Both the position numbers and the translations under genes were made by a program. From CAZEGV01 sp964511645 (GTDB taxonomy: Bacteria > Bacteroidota > Bacteroidia > Cytophagales > JAAEPT01): DNA of 41,390 nt. Positions 33,101 through 41,390 of the stretch are shown piece by piece; the stretch's first letter is position 1; each line of letters begins with the position of its first letter. The notes under the pieces were generated by a model that worked only from the letters and a program-made list of their open reading frames with translations, had not been told where the DNA came from and made no database searches. Where the stretch lies: assembly GCA_964511645.1 (NCBI GenBank), contig CAZEGV010000019.1:1-41390 (forward strand), written 5' to 3'.

Positions 33101-36100
33101 ATGAAAAAGCTTTTATTAATATTGTCAATTGGATTGATTACGTTATCTGTACAGGGACAAAATGCAACTAGATGGATTTTTGGGAGAAATAAAACGGTTA
33201 AAATTGATTTTACAACAAGCCCTCCAACACCAAGTTGTATTACACCCAAAACTATAGATACAGAAGAAGGGTCTACTACGGTTAATAAAAATGGTGGGCT
33301 TCTTTTTTATTCGGATGGGATAAAAGTTTGGGATAAAAATCATAATTTGATGCCAAATGGAATAGGACTTCTAGGGGATCCATCAAGTTCTCAATCAGCT
33401 TTTACTGTCCCATTCATAAATGACCCAAGTAAGTATTTTTTGTTTACTGTTGGGCATGGAATAGGGGGTTCGGGTACAAGTACACGGCAAATTGCATACT
33501 CAATAGTTGATATGACTTTAAATGGTGGTTTAGGAGATATTGTTGCATCATCAAAAAACACTGTGATTCAAGGTTCATCAGGTGAAAGACTTACGGTTAT
33601 TTCTAATGCCACAGGTAATGGTTATTGGGTGATAATACCTACTGGTCGTACTACTTTAATTTCAGTATATAGTTTAAATGATGCGGGAATTTCCGCTGCT
33701 CCAACGAGTACTTTTAATGTCGCGGGTAATATACCAGGTGTAGGCGTTCTAAAATCTAGTTTTCAACAGGATAAAATTGCCGTAGGTACAGATTTAGGGA
33801 ATGTGTCAGTGTGTGATTTTAATAACGCAACAGGATTGATTTCTAATGAAACGGTTATCCCTTTGGGTACTATTTGGTGGGCGTATGGTTTAGAGTTTTC
33901 TGCTAATGGGGATTATTTATATTTTACTCAACCATTGAATACACCAGCACGGATGGGACAAATAGAATTATCAACTAATACAATAATTGATACTAAAACT
34001 AGTACTGGTCCTTATTGGGGGCTTCAAATGGGACCCGATGGAAAAATATATGTAGCAGAATTACCGAGTGCAGGTGCTCAAGCAGATAATAATATTTCTG
34101 CAATTGTTAATCCAGAAGTTCCTAATGCTCTTACTAATCATTATACAAAAGATTATTTAACTTTTTGTGGTGGTGCAGGAGGTGTCTATAGAGGTCTTCC
34201 AAGTTTTATTCCTACGCTATTTCAACAAACTTGTAATCCACCTACCGCAGTTACATTAACAGCTTCTGCTACTGATTTTTGTGATGGGGGTTCTGTCATT
34301 CTTACAGCAGGAGTACAGGCAGGATTTACGTATCAATTTTTGGATGCGGCTAATAATGTACTTCAAACAGGAACTAGTAATACTTATACTGTTACTTCTT
34401 CGGGTACTTATAAAGTGAAACTAATCAGTACTACTATTCCTTCGGACGTATCTTGTCAAGGAACTTCTGCTACTGTAACGGTTACAGAACATAATGACCC
34501 TGCTATTACAGGGCAAATAAAAGGTAAAGATAATGTGTGTTTAGGAGAATCTGGCGTTGCTTATATATTGGATGATCCTAATCTTGCTAATTATTCTAGC
34601 ATTAATTGGCAAACACTTTCTTCGGGTTCTTATGGTACTGTTAATAATGAAAACGTAACGGTTAATTTTCCCAATGCAACAGGTAATATTGATATTAAAG
34701 TAATAGTAAAAGAAACACATGGTACAGCAACTTGTACGAGTGCAATCTTTACAAAAACTGTAACAGTTAAGCCTAATCCTACGGTTAACTTAAGTCCTAC
34801 TTCACAAAATGTAGCTTGTAATTCAAAAGATAATCTCATTAACATTACAAATTTTAATGGAAACAATACGTATACGATTACGGGTGCTGCAAACACTTTG
34901 AATGGTGATAAAATAAAAGTAAATGTTTCACAATCTGATGTTACTATTAACGTGAAGGTGAAAGATCAATTTGGTTGCGTTAATACTAATTCAGCTACCA
35001 TGGATGTAAAAGGTTGTGGTTTAAATGCAGATTTCACAGTTACTCAGAATGCTTGTTCGGGCACCACAGTTACCTTTGATGCTTCAGCCTCACTTTCGGG
35101 TATTGGTACTACAATCACCAATTATAATTGGACATTTCCATCAAGTATAACACCAATAGGAAACACAAACCAAGCAGTAGTTACAGCTACTGTATCCAAT
35201 ACAGGCACTACACAACTTATAGAGGATGTTAAATTGATTGTGACTAATTCTATTTCTATGACAGACCAAGAGGTGAAGGTAAATGTGATTAATGTAAATC
35301 CATTACCACCTACCTTGACTATTACTAATACTGCTAAAGTCTGTGAAGGAGAGGATGCTATATTTAAGGTAACACCTTATGATGCTAATTCTACTTATGT
35401 TTGGACTGCAACAGTTACCAAAGGGATTGAAAATGCAGATTCATTATCAATTACAAATGGCCCTTCTTCATATACTGTAACGGTTCAAGAGACAAATAAA
35501 CATCATTGTGTTGGTACAGTTTCCTCTATTAATGTAAGTCCAGAAACGACCCCAGTTATTAGTTTAGCTACTACAACTTCAGTAGCTTGTAATAGTACAG
35601 GGAATACAACAAAGATATTAAATCCACATGCTACTTCTATATATACAGTACTTAACCCTACTAATGTAGCTAATGTTGTAGTTAATGCTGCAACAGGTAT
35701 TATTACCTTTGATGCCCTTACTGGTAATGGTCATTTTACTATTAAAGAAGTGACAAAGCCTAATAATTGTAAAAGTGGTACTGTAAAGGTAACAGTTACT
35801 ACAACAGGTTGTGGTTTAAATGCGAGTTTTACAGTTACTCAAAATGCTTGTTCTGGTACAACCGTTACTTTTGATGCTTCTGCGTCAGTAGCGGGTAATG
35901 GTGCTACAATTACCAATTATAATTGGACGTTTCCATCAAGTATAACCCCGATAGGAAATACAAATAAAGCGATAGTTAAGGCTACTGTATCCAATACAGG
36001 TACTACACAACTTATAGAGGATGTGACGTTGATTATCACCAACTCATCTGGTTTAACAGATAAAGAGGTAAAAATAAAGGTTATAAAAGTTAATCCGTTA

Positions 36101-39100
36101 CCACCTACCTTGACAATTACTAATACAGCTAAGGTTTGTGAAGGGAAAGGTGCTACATTTAAAGTGAATCCTTACGATGTAAACTCTACTTATGCGTGGA
36201 CGTCAGATAATCCAACATTGTCGGCATCATCAACCAGTGATAGTGCAACAGCAATAAATGGTACAAATAATTATACCGTAAAGGTTACAGAGACTAATAA
36301 ATATAGTTGTGTGGGTGCAGAGGCCTTGATTAATGTAATTATTGAAAAAAATCCAGTAATAAATATAGCAACTTCTATAACTGCTGTATGTAACAGTGTT
36401 GGTAATAAGATTAAGATTACAAATTATAATCCTATCTCAACATATACTGTTGTTGCGTCTACTAATGTGGCTAATGTAATCATTGGTCCAACAGGAACTA
36501 TCATCTTTGATGCTTTGACAGGAAATGGTAGTTTTACAATTCAAGAGGTTACAAATCCTAATAGTTGTACCAGTGCTAGCGTAACAATAAATGTTATAAC
36601 ACTTGGTTGTGGTTTAAATGCTGATTTTGAAGCAGATATTACCGAAATTTGTCATGGTGACACTGTGATTTTTACAGATTTATCTGATCCAGGAGCAGGG
36701 GCAAATATAGTTACGTATAACTGGACAATTCCATCAGATTTTACAATTGTATCAGGAAGTGGTACTTCAGTTGTTACTACTATTGCTAACAACACGGGTA
36801 CGACACCAATTATTGCTGATATATCTTTACAGATTATAACAAATGATCCTCTTACAGATAAGGAGGTGAAAAACTCATATATTACAATTAACCCTAATCC
36901 AGCTACAATTAGTATTGATAAGAAGGTATCATTTTGTGAAGGAGAAGATGCTATCTTTAAGGTAATACCTTATGATGCTGCTTCTAATTATGTTTGGACT
37001 GCAACAACTACCATAAAAGTGAAAAATGCAGATTCATTATCAATTACAAATGGTACTTCTCCATATACTGTAACGGTAGTAGAGACTAATAAATACGGTT
37101 GTGTGGGGACTCAAGTATCTGTTACTGCAACACCAGAAACGACCCCAGTTATTAGTTTAGCTACTACAACTTCAGTAGCTTGTAATAGTACAGGGAATAC
37201 AACAAAGATATTAAATCCACATGCTACTTCTATATATACAGTACTTAACCCTACTAATGTAGCTAATGTTGTAGTTAATGCTGCAACAGGTATTATTACC
37301 TTTGATGCCCTTACTGGTAATGGTCATTTTACTATTAAAGAAGTGACAAAGCCTAATAATTGTAAAAGTGGTACTGTAAAGGTAACAGTTACTACAACAG
37401 GTTGTGGTTTAAATGCGAGTTTTACAGTTACTCAAAATGCTTGTTCTGGTACAACCGTTACTTTTGATGCTTCTGCGTCAGTAGCGGGTAATGGTGCTAC
37501 AATTACCAATTATAATTGGACGTTTCCATCAAGTATAACCCCGATAGGAAATACAAATAAAGCGATAGTTAAGGCTACTGTATCCAATACAGGTACTACA
37601 CAACTTATAGAGGATGTGACGTTGATTATCACCAACTCATCTGGTTTAACAGATAAAGAGATAAAAATAAAGGTTATAAAAGTTAATCCGTTACCACCTA
37701 CCTTGACTCTTACTAATACAGCTAAGATTTGTGAAGGGAAAGGCGCTACATTTAAAGTGAATCCTTACGATGTAAACTCTACTTATGCTTGGACGTCAGA
37801 TAATCCAACATTGTCAGCATCTACCAGTGATAGTGCAACAGCAATAAATGGTACAAGTAATTATACTGTAAAGGTAGTAGAGACTAATAAATATAGTTGT
37901 GTGGGTGCAGAGGCTTCTATTGATGTTACCGTTGAGCCTACTGGAACAATTGATGTGGTTGCAACTATGGATGTTGTTTGTGCGAGTAAGTCAAATACAT
38001 TGAAAATAAATAATTTTGACCCTTCTCTTACTTATGATACAGTATCTACTTTAAATGTTGAAAACGTAGTTATAGACAATACATTAGGCATAATTACATT
38101 TGACGCAACAGTAAATCAAGGAAGTATTGTGTTAGAAGCGATTTCTTTAAATTCATGTAAAAGTAATCAGTCTACTACAATAGTAAATTTAATTGGTTGT
38201 GGTCTAGGTGCTGATTTCACGACAACTGGTCCTGATTTCTGTTCGGGTGATACTATTGTTTTTGATGGAACTTCTTCTAATCCTGGTCAAAATGCAACAG
38301 TAGCACAGTATCTTTGGACTTTTCCATCTAATATAACATTAGTGTCTGGATCAACAAAAAATGATCCAATTGTAACTGCAATAATTACAAATACAAGTAA
38401 TCTTCCTGATAGTTTAGATGTTACATTAGAGATAATATCAAGTACGTCACTTACAGCAGATACAACAAAAGTAAATATTGTTACTGTAGGTGCAGTGCCA
38501 GTTAATCCAATTATTCATGAATCTGGGGGTGATTGTCCAGGAGATACTTCAGTGTTTACAGTAACACCTCTTGTATCAGGTATCACCCCTAACTGGTCTT
38601 CGTCTTCTAATATAGGGATATATTCTACCTCTAGTGATAAAGATTCAATTAAAGTCATTAATGGTTCTGATTCGTTTTCCGTGTCTGTTTATTTTGAAGA
38701 TGATGTCACATCATGCATAAGTACAACAACATCTAGTACCAAAACGATTAAAAGTGCGCCAACAATAACTAGTATTATTGCACCAGATAAGGTATGTCCT
38801 TCAGTGAGTGCAAATTCTAAGTATGATTTAATCGCATTAACAAATAATGCAGATTCGCTTGCTTGGTCTTCTAGTTCTTCTGTGAATTTCTTAGATATTA
38901 ATAATGATACTACGGCTGCTTTGTTTAATGTCTTTAATGATACAATAGAAATTATCGTTGAGGCATTTAACGCATCGTGTGATGTTTCGGATATTGCAAC
39001 GCTAAAAATATTTGTAGATACTAGTTATTTTGCCAAATTTCATATTGTAGATCCAACAGTTTGTTTAGGTGATACAGGAGTTTACACTGTGAAAGTTACA

Positions 39101-39943
39101 GGAGGAGTTCCCCCAGATAGTTTAATTTCGTATCAATGGTTCTATAATGGGAATTATATATCTGATACTACGTTTGCAGTTGTTGATATGGTAAATAAAG
39201 ATGATTCATTAAAACTAGTAGTAACACCAAAATTTTGTTATGACCCTTTTGTCCAGTTTGCAGATTCAATAGCCTTACCATTTTCAATTCGTCCAGGAGG
39301 TAAGTTAGAGATTGGTGCATCGGTAAGTGGTACTTATACAATTAGTAACAGCAATGAATTGGTAGGCGAGCCTACTTTGGGTACGATAGACTTATTTGAT
39401 ACAAGGTATAGTTTGATTAATCCACCACCCACTGTGACTGATCCAAACCCAAACCCTACTGGATGGGAGTTTATTTATTGGCTACCAGGACAAATTGAAG
39501 ACAGTGCGGTTATACCACTTGTTTCAAGTTTAGGTAATTTCGGTAACAATTTTGGAATAGGTGATGTACCAGTACCGTCATTAGGAGATAAAGAGTATGA
39601 TATTACATACGGAATGGTAACGCATAATGATTATTGTACGGATACTGTGCTAGCTAAATTACATGTAAGATTTGATTGGTTTATACCTACGGTGTTTACA
39701 CCTAATGCAGATGGATTCTATGATACTTGGCAGATTGAAAATTCTGATAAATACGGACCGTTGAAAGTTCAAATATTTAACAGATGGGGGAATTTAGTTT
39801 ATAGTGATAATAACTATGCGAATAATTGGAGTGGGACTAATATGAGTGGTGAAAAACTTCCATTTGGAACATATTTCTATATAGTTAATTTCCCAGAAGG
39901 TGGTGATGAGCCTCAAACGGGAAGTGTGTCAATTTTGAAATAA
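33101..39943 (+). CDS. SprB-like giant repeat adhesin with T9SS type B sorting domain
   Basis: A 2280-residue secreted surface protein. Signal peptide at 1-20. Residues about 22-375 form a beta-propeller of the type often seen at the start of Bacteroidota adhesins (KNGGLLFYSDGIKVWDKNHN). After Ig-like modules at about 376-637 come five repeats of 265-266 residues starting at 638, 903, 1169, 1434 and 1699, each opening GCGL(N/G)A and each made of a PKD-like part, an Ig-like part (LPPTLTITNTAKVCEG) and a third cysteine-containing part. Residues 2193-2280 are the gliding-motility-associated C-terminal domain: FIPTVFTPNADGFYDTWQI, VQIFNRWGNLVYS, LPFGTYFYIV. Exported by T9SS and followed at once by a PorP/SprF gene, the layout of sprB-sprF. 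Whether it drives gliding or only adhesion is unknown. Confidence 0.9.
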   Translation: MKKLLLILSIGLITLSVQGQNATRWIFGRNKTVKIDFTTSPPTPSCITPKTIDTEEGSTTVNKNGGLLFYSDGIKVWDKNHNLMPNGIGLLGDPSSSQSAFTVPFINDPSKYFLFTVGHGIGGSGTSTRQIAYSIVDMTLNGGLGDIVASSKNTVIQGSSGERLTVISNATGNGYWVIIPTGRTTLISVYSLNDAGISAAPTSTFNVAGNIPGVGVLKSSFQQDKIAVGTDLGNVSVCDFNNATGLISNETVIPLGTIWWAYGLEFSANGDYLYFTQPLNTPARMGQIELSTNTIIDTKTSTGPYWGLQMGPDGKIYVAELPSAGAQADNNISAIVNPEVPNALTNHYTKDYLTFCGGAGGVYRGLPSFIPTLFQQTCNPPTAVTLTASATDFCDGGSVILTAGVQAGFTYQFLDAANNVLQTGTSNTYTVTSSGTYKVKLISTTIPSDVSCQGTSATVTVTEHNDPAITGQIKGKDNVCLGESGVAYILDDPNLANYSSINWQTLSSGSYGTVNNENVTVNFPNATGNIDIKVIVKETHGTATCTSAIFTKTVTVKPNPTVNLSPTSQNVACNSKDNLINITNFNGNNTYTITGAANTLNGDKIKVNVSQSDVTINVKVKDQFGCVNTNSATMDVKGCGLNADFTVTQNACSGTTVTFDASASLSGIGTTITNYNWTFPSSITPIGNTNQAVVTATVSNTGTTQLIEDVKLIVTNSISMTDQEVKVNVINVNPLPPTLTITNTAKVCEGEDAIFKVTPYDANSTYVWTATVTKGIENADSLSITNGPSSYTVTVQETNKHHCVGTVSSINVSPETTPVISLATTTSVACNSTGNTTKILNPHATSIYTVLNPTNVANVVVNAATGIITFDALTGNGHFTIKEVTKPNNCKSGTVKVTVTTTGCGLNASFTVTQNACSGTTVTFDASASVAGNGATITNYNWTFPSSITPIGNTNKAIVKATVSNTGTTQLIEDVTLIITNSSGLTDKEVKIKVIKVNPLPPTLTITNTAKVCEGKGATFKVNPYDVNSTYAWTSDNPTLSASSTSDSATAINGTNNYTVKVTETNKYSCVGAEALINVIIEKNPVINIATSITAVCNSVGNKIKITNYNPISTYTVVASTNVANVIIGPTGTIIFDALTGNGSFTIQEVTNPNSCTSASVTINVITLGCGLNADFEADITEICHGDTVIFTDLSDPGAGANIVTYNWTIPSDFTIVSGSGTSVVTTIANNTGTTPIIADISLQIITNDPLTDKEVKNSYITINPNPATISIDKKVSFCEGEDAIFKVIPYDAASNYVWTATTTIKVKNADSLSITNGTSPYTVTVVETNKYGCVGTQVSVTATPETTPVISLATTTSVACNSTGNTTKILNPHATSIYTVLNPTNVANVVVNAATGIITFDALTGNGHFTIKEVTKPNNCKSGTVKVTVTTTGCGLNASFTVTQNACSGTTVTFDASASVAGNGATITNYNWTFPSSITPIGNTNKAIVKATVSNTGTTQLIEDVTLIITNSSGLTDKEIKIKVIKVNPLPPTLTLTNTAKICEGKGATFKVNPYDVNSTYAWTSDNPTLSASTSDSATAINGTSNYTVKVVETNKYSCVGAEASIDVTVEPTGTIDVVATMDVVCASKSNTLKINNFDPSLTYDTVSTLNVENVVIDNTLGIITFDATVNQGSIVLEAISLNSCKSNQSTTIVNLIGCGLGADFTTTGPDFCSGDTIVFDGTSSNPGQNATVAQYLWTFPSNITLVSGSTKNDPIVTAIITNTSNLPDSLDVTLEIISSTSLTADTTKVNIVTVGAVPVNPIIHESGGDCPGDTSVFTVTPLVSGITPNWSSSSNIGIYSTSSDKDSIKVINGSDSFSVSVYFEDDVTSCISTTTSSTKTIKSAPTITSIIAPDKVCPSVSANSKYDLIALTNNADSLAWSSSSSVNFLDINNDTTAALFNVFNDTIEIIVEAFNASCDVSDIATLKIFVDTSYFAKFHIVDPTVCLGDTGVYTVKVTGGVPPDSLISYQWFYNGNYISDTTFAVVDMVNKDDSLKLVVTPKFCYDPFVQFADSIALPFSIRPGGKLEIGASVSGTYTISNSNELVGEPTLGTIDLFDTRYSLINPPPTVTDPNPNPTGWEFIYWLPGQIEDSAVIPLVSSLGNFGNNFGIGDVPVPSLGDKEYDITYGMVTHNDYCTDTVLAKLHVRFDWFIPTVFTPNADGFYDTWQIENSDKYGPLKVQIFNRWGNLVYSDNNYANNWSGTNMSGEKLPFGTYFYIVNFPEGGDEPQTGSVSILK
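35540..36067 (+). repeat. 528-bp perfect direct repeat, copy 1
   Basis: Compared line by line with 37133-37660, no difference is seen over 528 bp, including third codon positions. It covers residues 814-989 of the adhesin: the last third of repeat unit 1 and the first third of unit 2. Weaker similarity extends on both sides, from about 35325 to about 36345. Confidence 0.92.
37133..37660 (+). repeat. 528-bp perfect direct repeat, copy 2
   Basis: Identical to 35540-36067 at an offset of 1593 bp (531 codons, two repeat units). It covers residues 1345-1520: the end of unit 3 and the start of unit 4. Just beyond it, scattered substitutions and a 3-bp indel (near 36230 against 37820) appear, and similarity fades near 37940. 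Confidence 0.92.
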
Positions 39944-39962
39944 GAGAAAAGGTAAAAGAACT

Positions 39963-40949
39963 ATGAAAAAGATAATAATATCTCTTATCGCTGCAAGTTG
40001 TAGTTTGTTGAGCATTGCTCAGCAACAAGAACATTACAGCATGTATATGCAGAACAATTATTTGGTAAACCCAGCAGAAGGGGGGACTGAAGATTTCATC
40101 GATTTAAAAATGGGTTATAGAACACAGTGGACTAATTTCGACCCAAGATTTAATTCCACACCTAGGACTTTGTACTTATCAGGGCATGCACCTATTGGTA
40201 AACATGATAATAAACTAGATGGAGTTGATCAAATAGCTTTTCATGGTGTTGGTGGATCATTAACTAATGATAATATAGGTCCTTTTAATGTGTTAGCAGT
40301 AAAAGGTTCTTATGCTTATCATCTACCAGTATCAAAAAGCTTAATTATTTCTTTGGGAGCATTTGCAGGAATGAAGCAATATAGCGTTTCTCAAGAAGAA
40401 TTGTTATTTGATTCCCAAGGTGGTGTTGACCCTTTTGCAGCAAGTTTTAAAAATACAATTGTACCAGATGTATCAGTAGGTATTTGGGGTTATGCAAAAA
40501 AATATTACTTTGGAATATCGTCATTTCAGTTACTAGGCAATAAAGTAGATTTTTATAAAAATATTGAAAAGGCTACTACTAATGCAACGCCGAAAGGAGC
40601 TTTAAGTCGCCACCATTGGCTTACAGCAGGTTATAAAGTAGACCTTACCGAGCACTTCTTCTTAGTGCCTAGCTTTGTTGTGAAATATGTACAAAATGCT
40701 CCAGTAACATTTGATTTTAATGCTAAATTAAGATACGACGATAAATACTGGGCAGGATTTTCGTATAGACGTGAAGACGCAATAGTAGCAATGGCGGGCT
40801 TAACGCTCAAAAAAGTGTTAGATTTAGGCTACGCTTATGATATTACATCTACAGATATTAAGACTTATTCATCAGGAACACATGAGATAATTGTTGGCCT
40901 CAGGATACCTAATCACCAACATCATCCGCCTCCCGCACAATTTTGGTAG
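39963..40949 (+). CDS. PorP/SprF family type IX secretion outer-membrane protein
   Basis: A 328-residue outer-membrane beta-barrel protein with a signal peptide (residues 1-19, MKKIIISLIAASCSLLSIAQ). Family hallmarks are QQEHYSMYMQNNYLVNPAEG near residue 21, YRTQWTNFD near 53, VGGSLTNDNIGPFNVLAVKG near 95-115 and SLGAFAGMKQY. SprF of Flavobacterium johnsoniae is required for secretion of its neighbour SprB, and type B sorting domains are handled by cognate PorP/SprF partners. The gene begins 19 bp after the giant adhesin, so it is very probably the partner of that protein. It ends in a strong terminator. Confidence 0.93.
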   Translation: MKKIIISLIAASCSLLSIAQQQEHYSMYMQNNYLVNPAEGGTEDFIDLKMGYRTQWTNFDPRFNSTPRTLYLSGHAPIGKHDNKLDGVDQIAFHGVGGSLTNDNIGPFNVLAVKGSYAYHLPVSKSLIISLGAFAGMKQYSVSQEELLFDSQGGVDPFAASFKNTIVPDVSVGIWGYAKKYYFGISSFQLLGNKVDFYKNIEKATTNATPKGALSRHHWLTAGYKVDLTEHFFLVPSFVVKYVQNAPVTFDFNAKLRYDDKYWAGFSYRREDAIVAMAGLTLKKVLDLGYAYDITSTDIKTYSSGTHEIIVGLRIPNHQHHPPPAQFW

Positions 40950-40961
40950 ATTGATATTTTA

Positions 40962-40989
40962 AGAGCTTCAAAAAGAAGCTCTTTTTTTA
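40962..40989 (+). terminator. rho-independent terminator of the adhesin operon
   Basis: AGAGCTTC (40962-40969) pairs perfectly with GAAGCTCT (40975-40982) across a 5-nt A loop, followed by a run of T. It lies 12 bp after the PorP/SprF stop codon and marks the end of the OmpA-adhesin-PorP/SprF unit. Confidence 0.85.
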
Positions 40990-41199
40990 TAAAATCGCAA
41001 CTGTTTTGTTGTTGCCTTTTTTGATTTTTATTAAGTGAAATAACATAATAAGACCGTTTCAAAATTCTTGCAACTATTTCCCTCTTTTTCTATTCGATGT
41101 TTTTACTCAAAGTGAGTTAATAATAGCGTGATTTTATTTGTTAAATAGAGTGATTAGACGCAATTACCCTAGGACTCCATAAATGTGTAACGCATAGCC
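40990..41199. other. AT-rich intergenic DNA without recognisable content
   Basis: About 210 bp after the terminator in which I see no open frame, strong hairpin or repeat. The part nearest 41200 may be further decayed insertion-sequence DNA, since it follows the transposase fragment in the same orientation, but the translation is not recognisable. Confidence 0.5.
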
Positions 41200-41339
41200 T
41201 CAAGTAAGTTTTGGGTATGCATTTTTCTTTGACTGATAACCTTTATCTGCTTTCAGTGGAATGTTTTCAGGTAAATCAACTGTATATCTAGTACTTCTTC
41301 TAAATTAGCGATCTCATTCACATTAGCAGGAGTGGTTAA
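41200..41339 (-). pseudogene. decayed IS5-type transposase fragment
   Basis: On the minus strand two frames read as successive parts of a DDE transposase: TTPANVNEIANLEEVLD (from 41336 to about 41286) and, after a frameshift near 41279, DLPENIPLKADKGYQSKKN (from 41277), then a TGA at 41202-41200. The KADKGYQSKKN stretch carries the Asp-Lys-Gly-Tyr signature of IS5-family transposases. Both ends are missing: the upstream side is cut by the TACCAT repeat at 41340 and the downstream side by a stop. It is a dead remnant. Confidence 0.7.
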
Positions 41340-41390
41340 TACCATATTGACTATAATCTACGTCAATTATCTTGTTTGTTTTTCACATTC
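41340..41390. mobile_element. MITE-like repeat, partial copy running off the window
   Basis: The last 51 bp of the window match 15768-15818 without a difference, starting at the terminal TACCAT. The rest of the element lies beyond the window. It abuts and seems to interrupt the IS5-type transposase fragment. Confidence 0.8.

Larger units (their letters stand above)
35012..38990 (+). repeat. array of five 265-266-residue coding repeats (about 795 bp each)
   Basis: Units begin at the codon for the first Gly of GCGL(N/G)A: 35012, 35807, 36605, 37400 and 38195. Spacing is 795, 798, 795 and 795 bp. Units 2 and 4 are nearly identical in DNA; units 1, 3 and 5 are more diverged, including at synonymous sites. 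A partial unit precedes the first (its third part begins near NPTVNLSPTSQNVACNS). Confidence 0.9.

Noticed and set aside
33101..39943. Tandem duplication of 1593 bp as the sole origin of the 528-bp repeat
   Set aside because: Similarity should then persist through the whole 1593 bp, but 36345-37132 and 37940-38725 are strongly diverged.

Overview
This window is AT-rich chromosomal DNA from a member of the Bacteroidota, most likely a surface-adhesive or gliding lineage (Flavobacteriia- or Cytophagia-like). The evidence is a fused lpxC/fabZ gene, the type IX secretion (T9SS) regulator PorX, PorP/SprF-family outer-membrane proteins, giant surface proteins with gliding-motility-type C-terminal sorting domains, and promoters with the Bacteroidota -7 box TAnnTTTG. 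No species can be named from the sequence alone. Nearly all space is occupied by intact genes. I see no tRNA, rRNA, CRISPR array or prophage.

Layout. 1-5.7 kb (minus strand): purL, a zinc-ribbon methyltransferase and a family-2 glycosyltransferase form one close-packed or overlapping run. 5.7-12.5 kb (plus): an AcpH-like ACP phosphodiesterase and a 1984-residue secreted beta-helix/Ig-like/PKD protein with a T9SS type B C-terminus. 12.5-17.7 kb (minus): a YdiJ-type FAD/Fe-S 2-hydroxyacid dehydrogenase and porX, separated by a 486-bp gap holding a MITE-like repeat and a structured intergenic repeat. 17.7-22.9 kb (plus): an HD phosphohydrolase, lpxD, lpxC/fabZ, lpxA and a lone ABC ATPase; this is the early lipid A pathway with 2-5 nt gaps. 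22.8-24.7 kb (minus): an ABC ATPase plus FtsX-like permease, tail-to-tail and overlapping with the lipid A operon. 24.7-25.1 kb: two oppositely oriented copies of the structured intergenic repeat. 25.1-28.7 kb (minus): pyrG, yidC and a small GlsB-like membrane protein. 28.8-31.0 kb (plus): a PorP/SprF-like protein, a FemAB-like acyltransferase and yraN. 31.1-41.0 kb (plus): an OmpA/beta-propeller lipoprotein-like or periplasmic protein, a 2280-residue SprB-like adhesin and a PorP/SprF partner, ending in a strong terminator. 41.0-41.4 kb: a decayed IS5-type transposase fragment and the start of another MITE-like copy.

How the parts fit. Three of the loci concern the cell envelope and surface: lipid A synthesis, membrane protein insertion (YidC) and T9SS-dependent display. 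The last operon (OmpA-like, giant adhesin, PorP/SprF) has the architecture of the sprD/sprB/sprF group, and PorX is the T9SS response regulator.

The most interesting signals are: (1) five 265-266-residue repeats in the 2280-residue adhesin, with a 528-bp block repeated without any difference 1593 bp (two repeat units) away, which suggests recent gene conversion or recombination; (2) four copies of a conserved, apparently structured intergenic element, two facing away from each other, possibly related to the Flavo-1 RNA motif; (3) a 158-bp element with imperfect terminal inverted repeats, with a 57-bp hairpin relative at one window end and a third copy abutting a dead transposase at the other.
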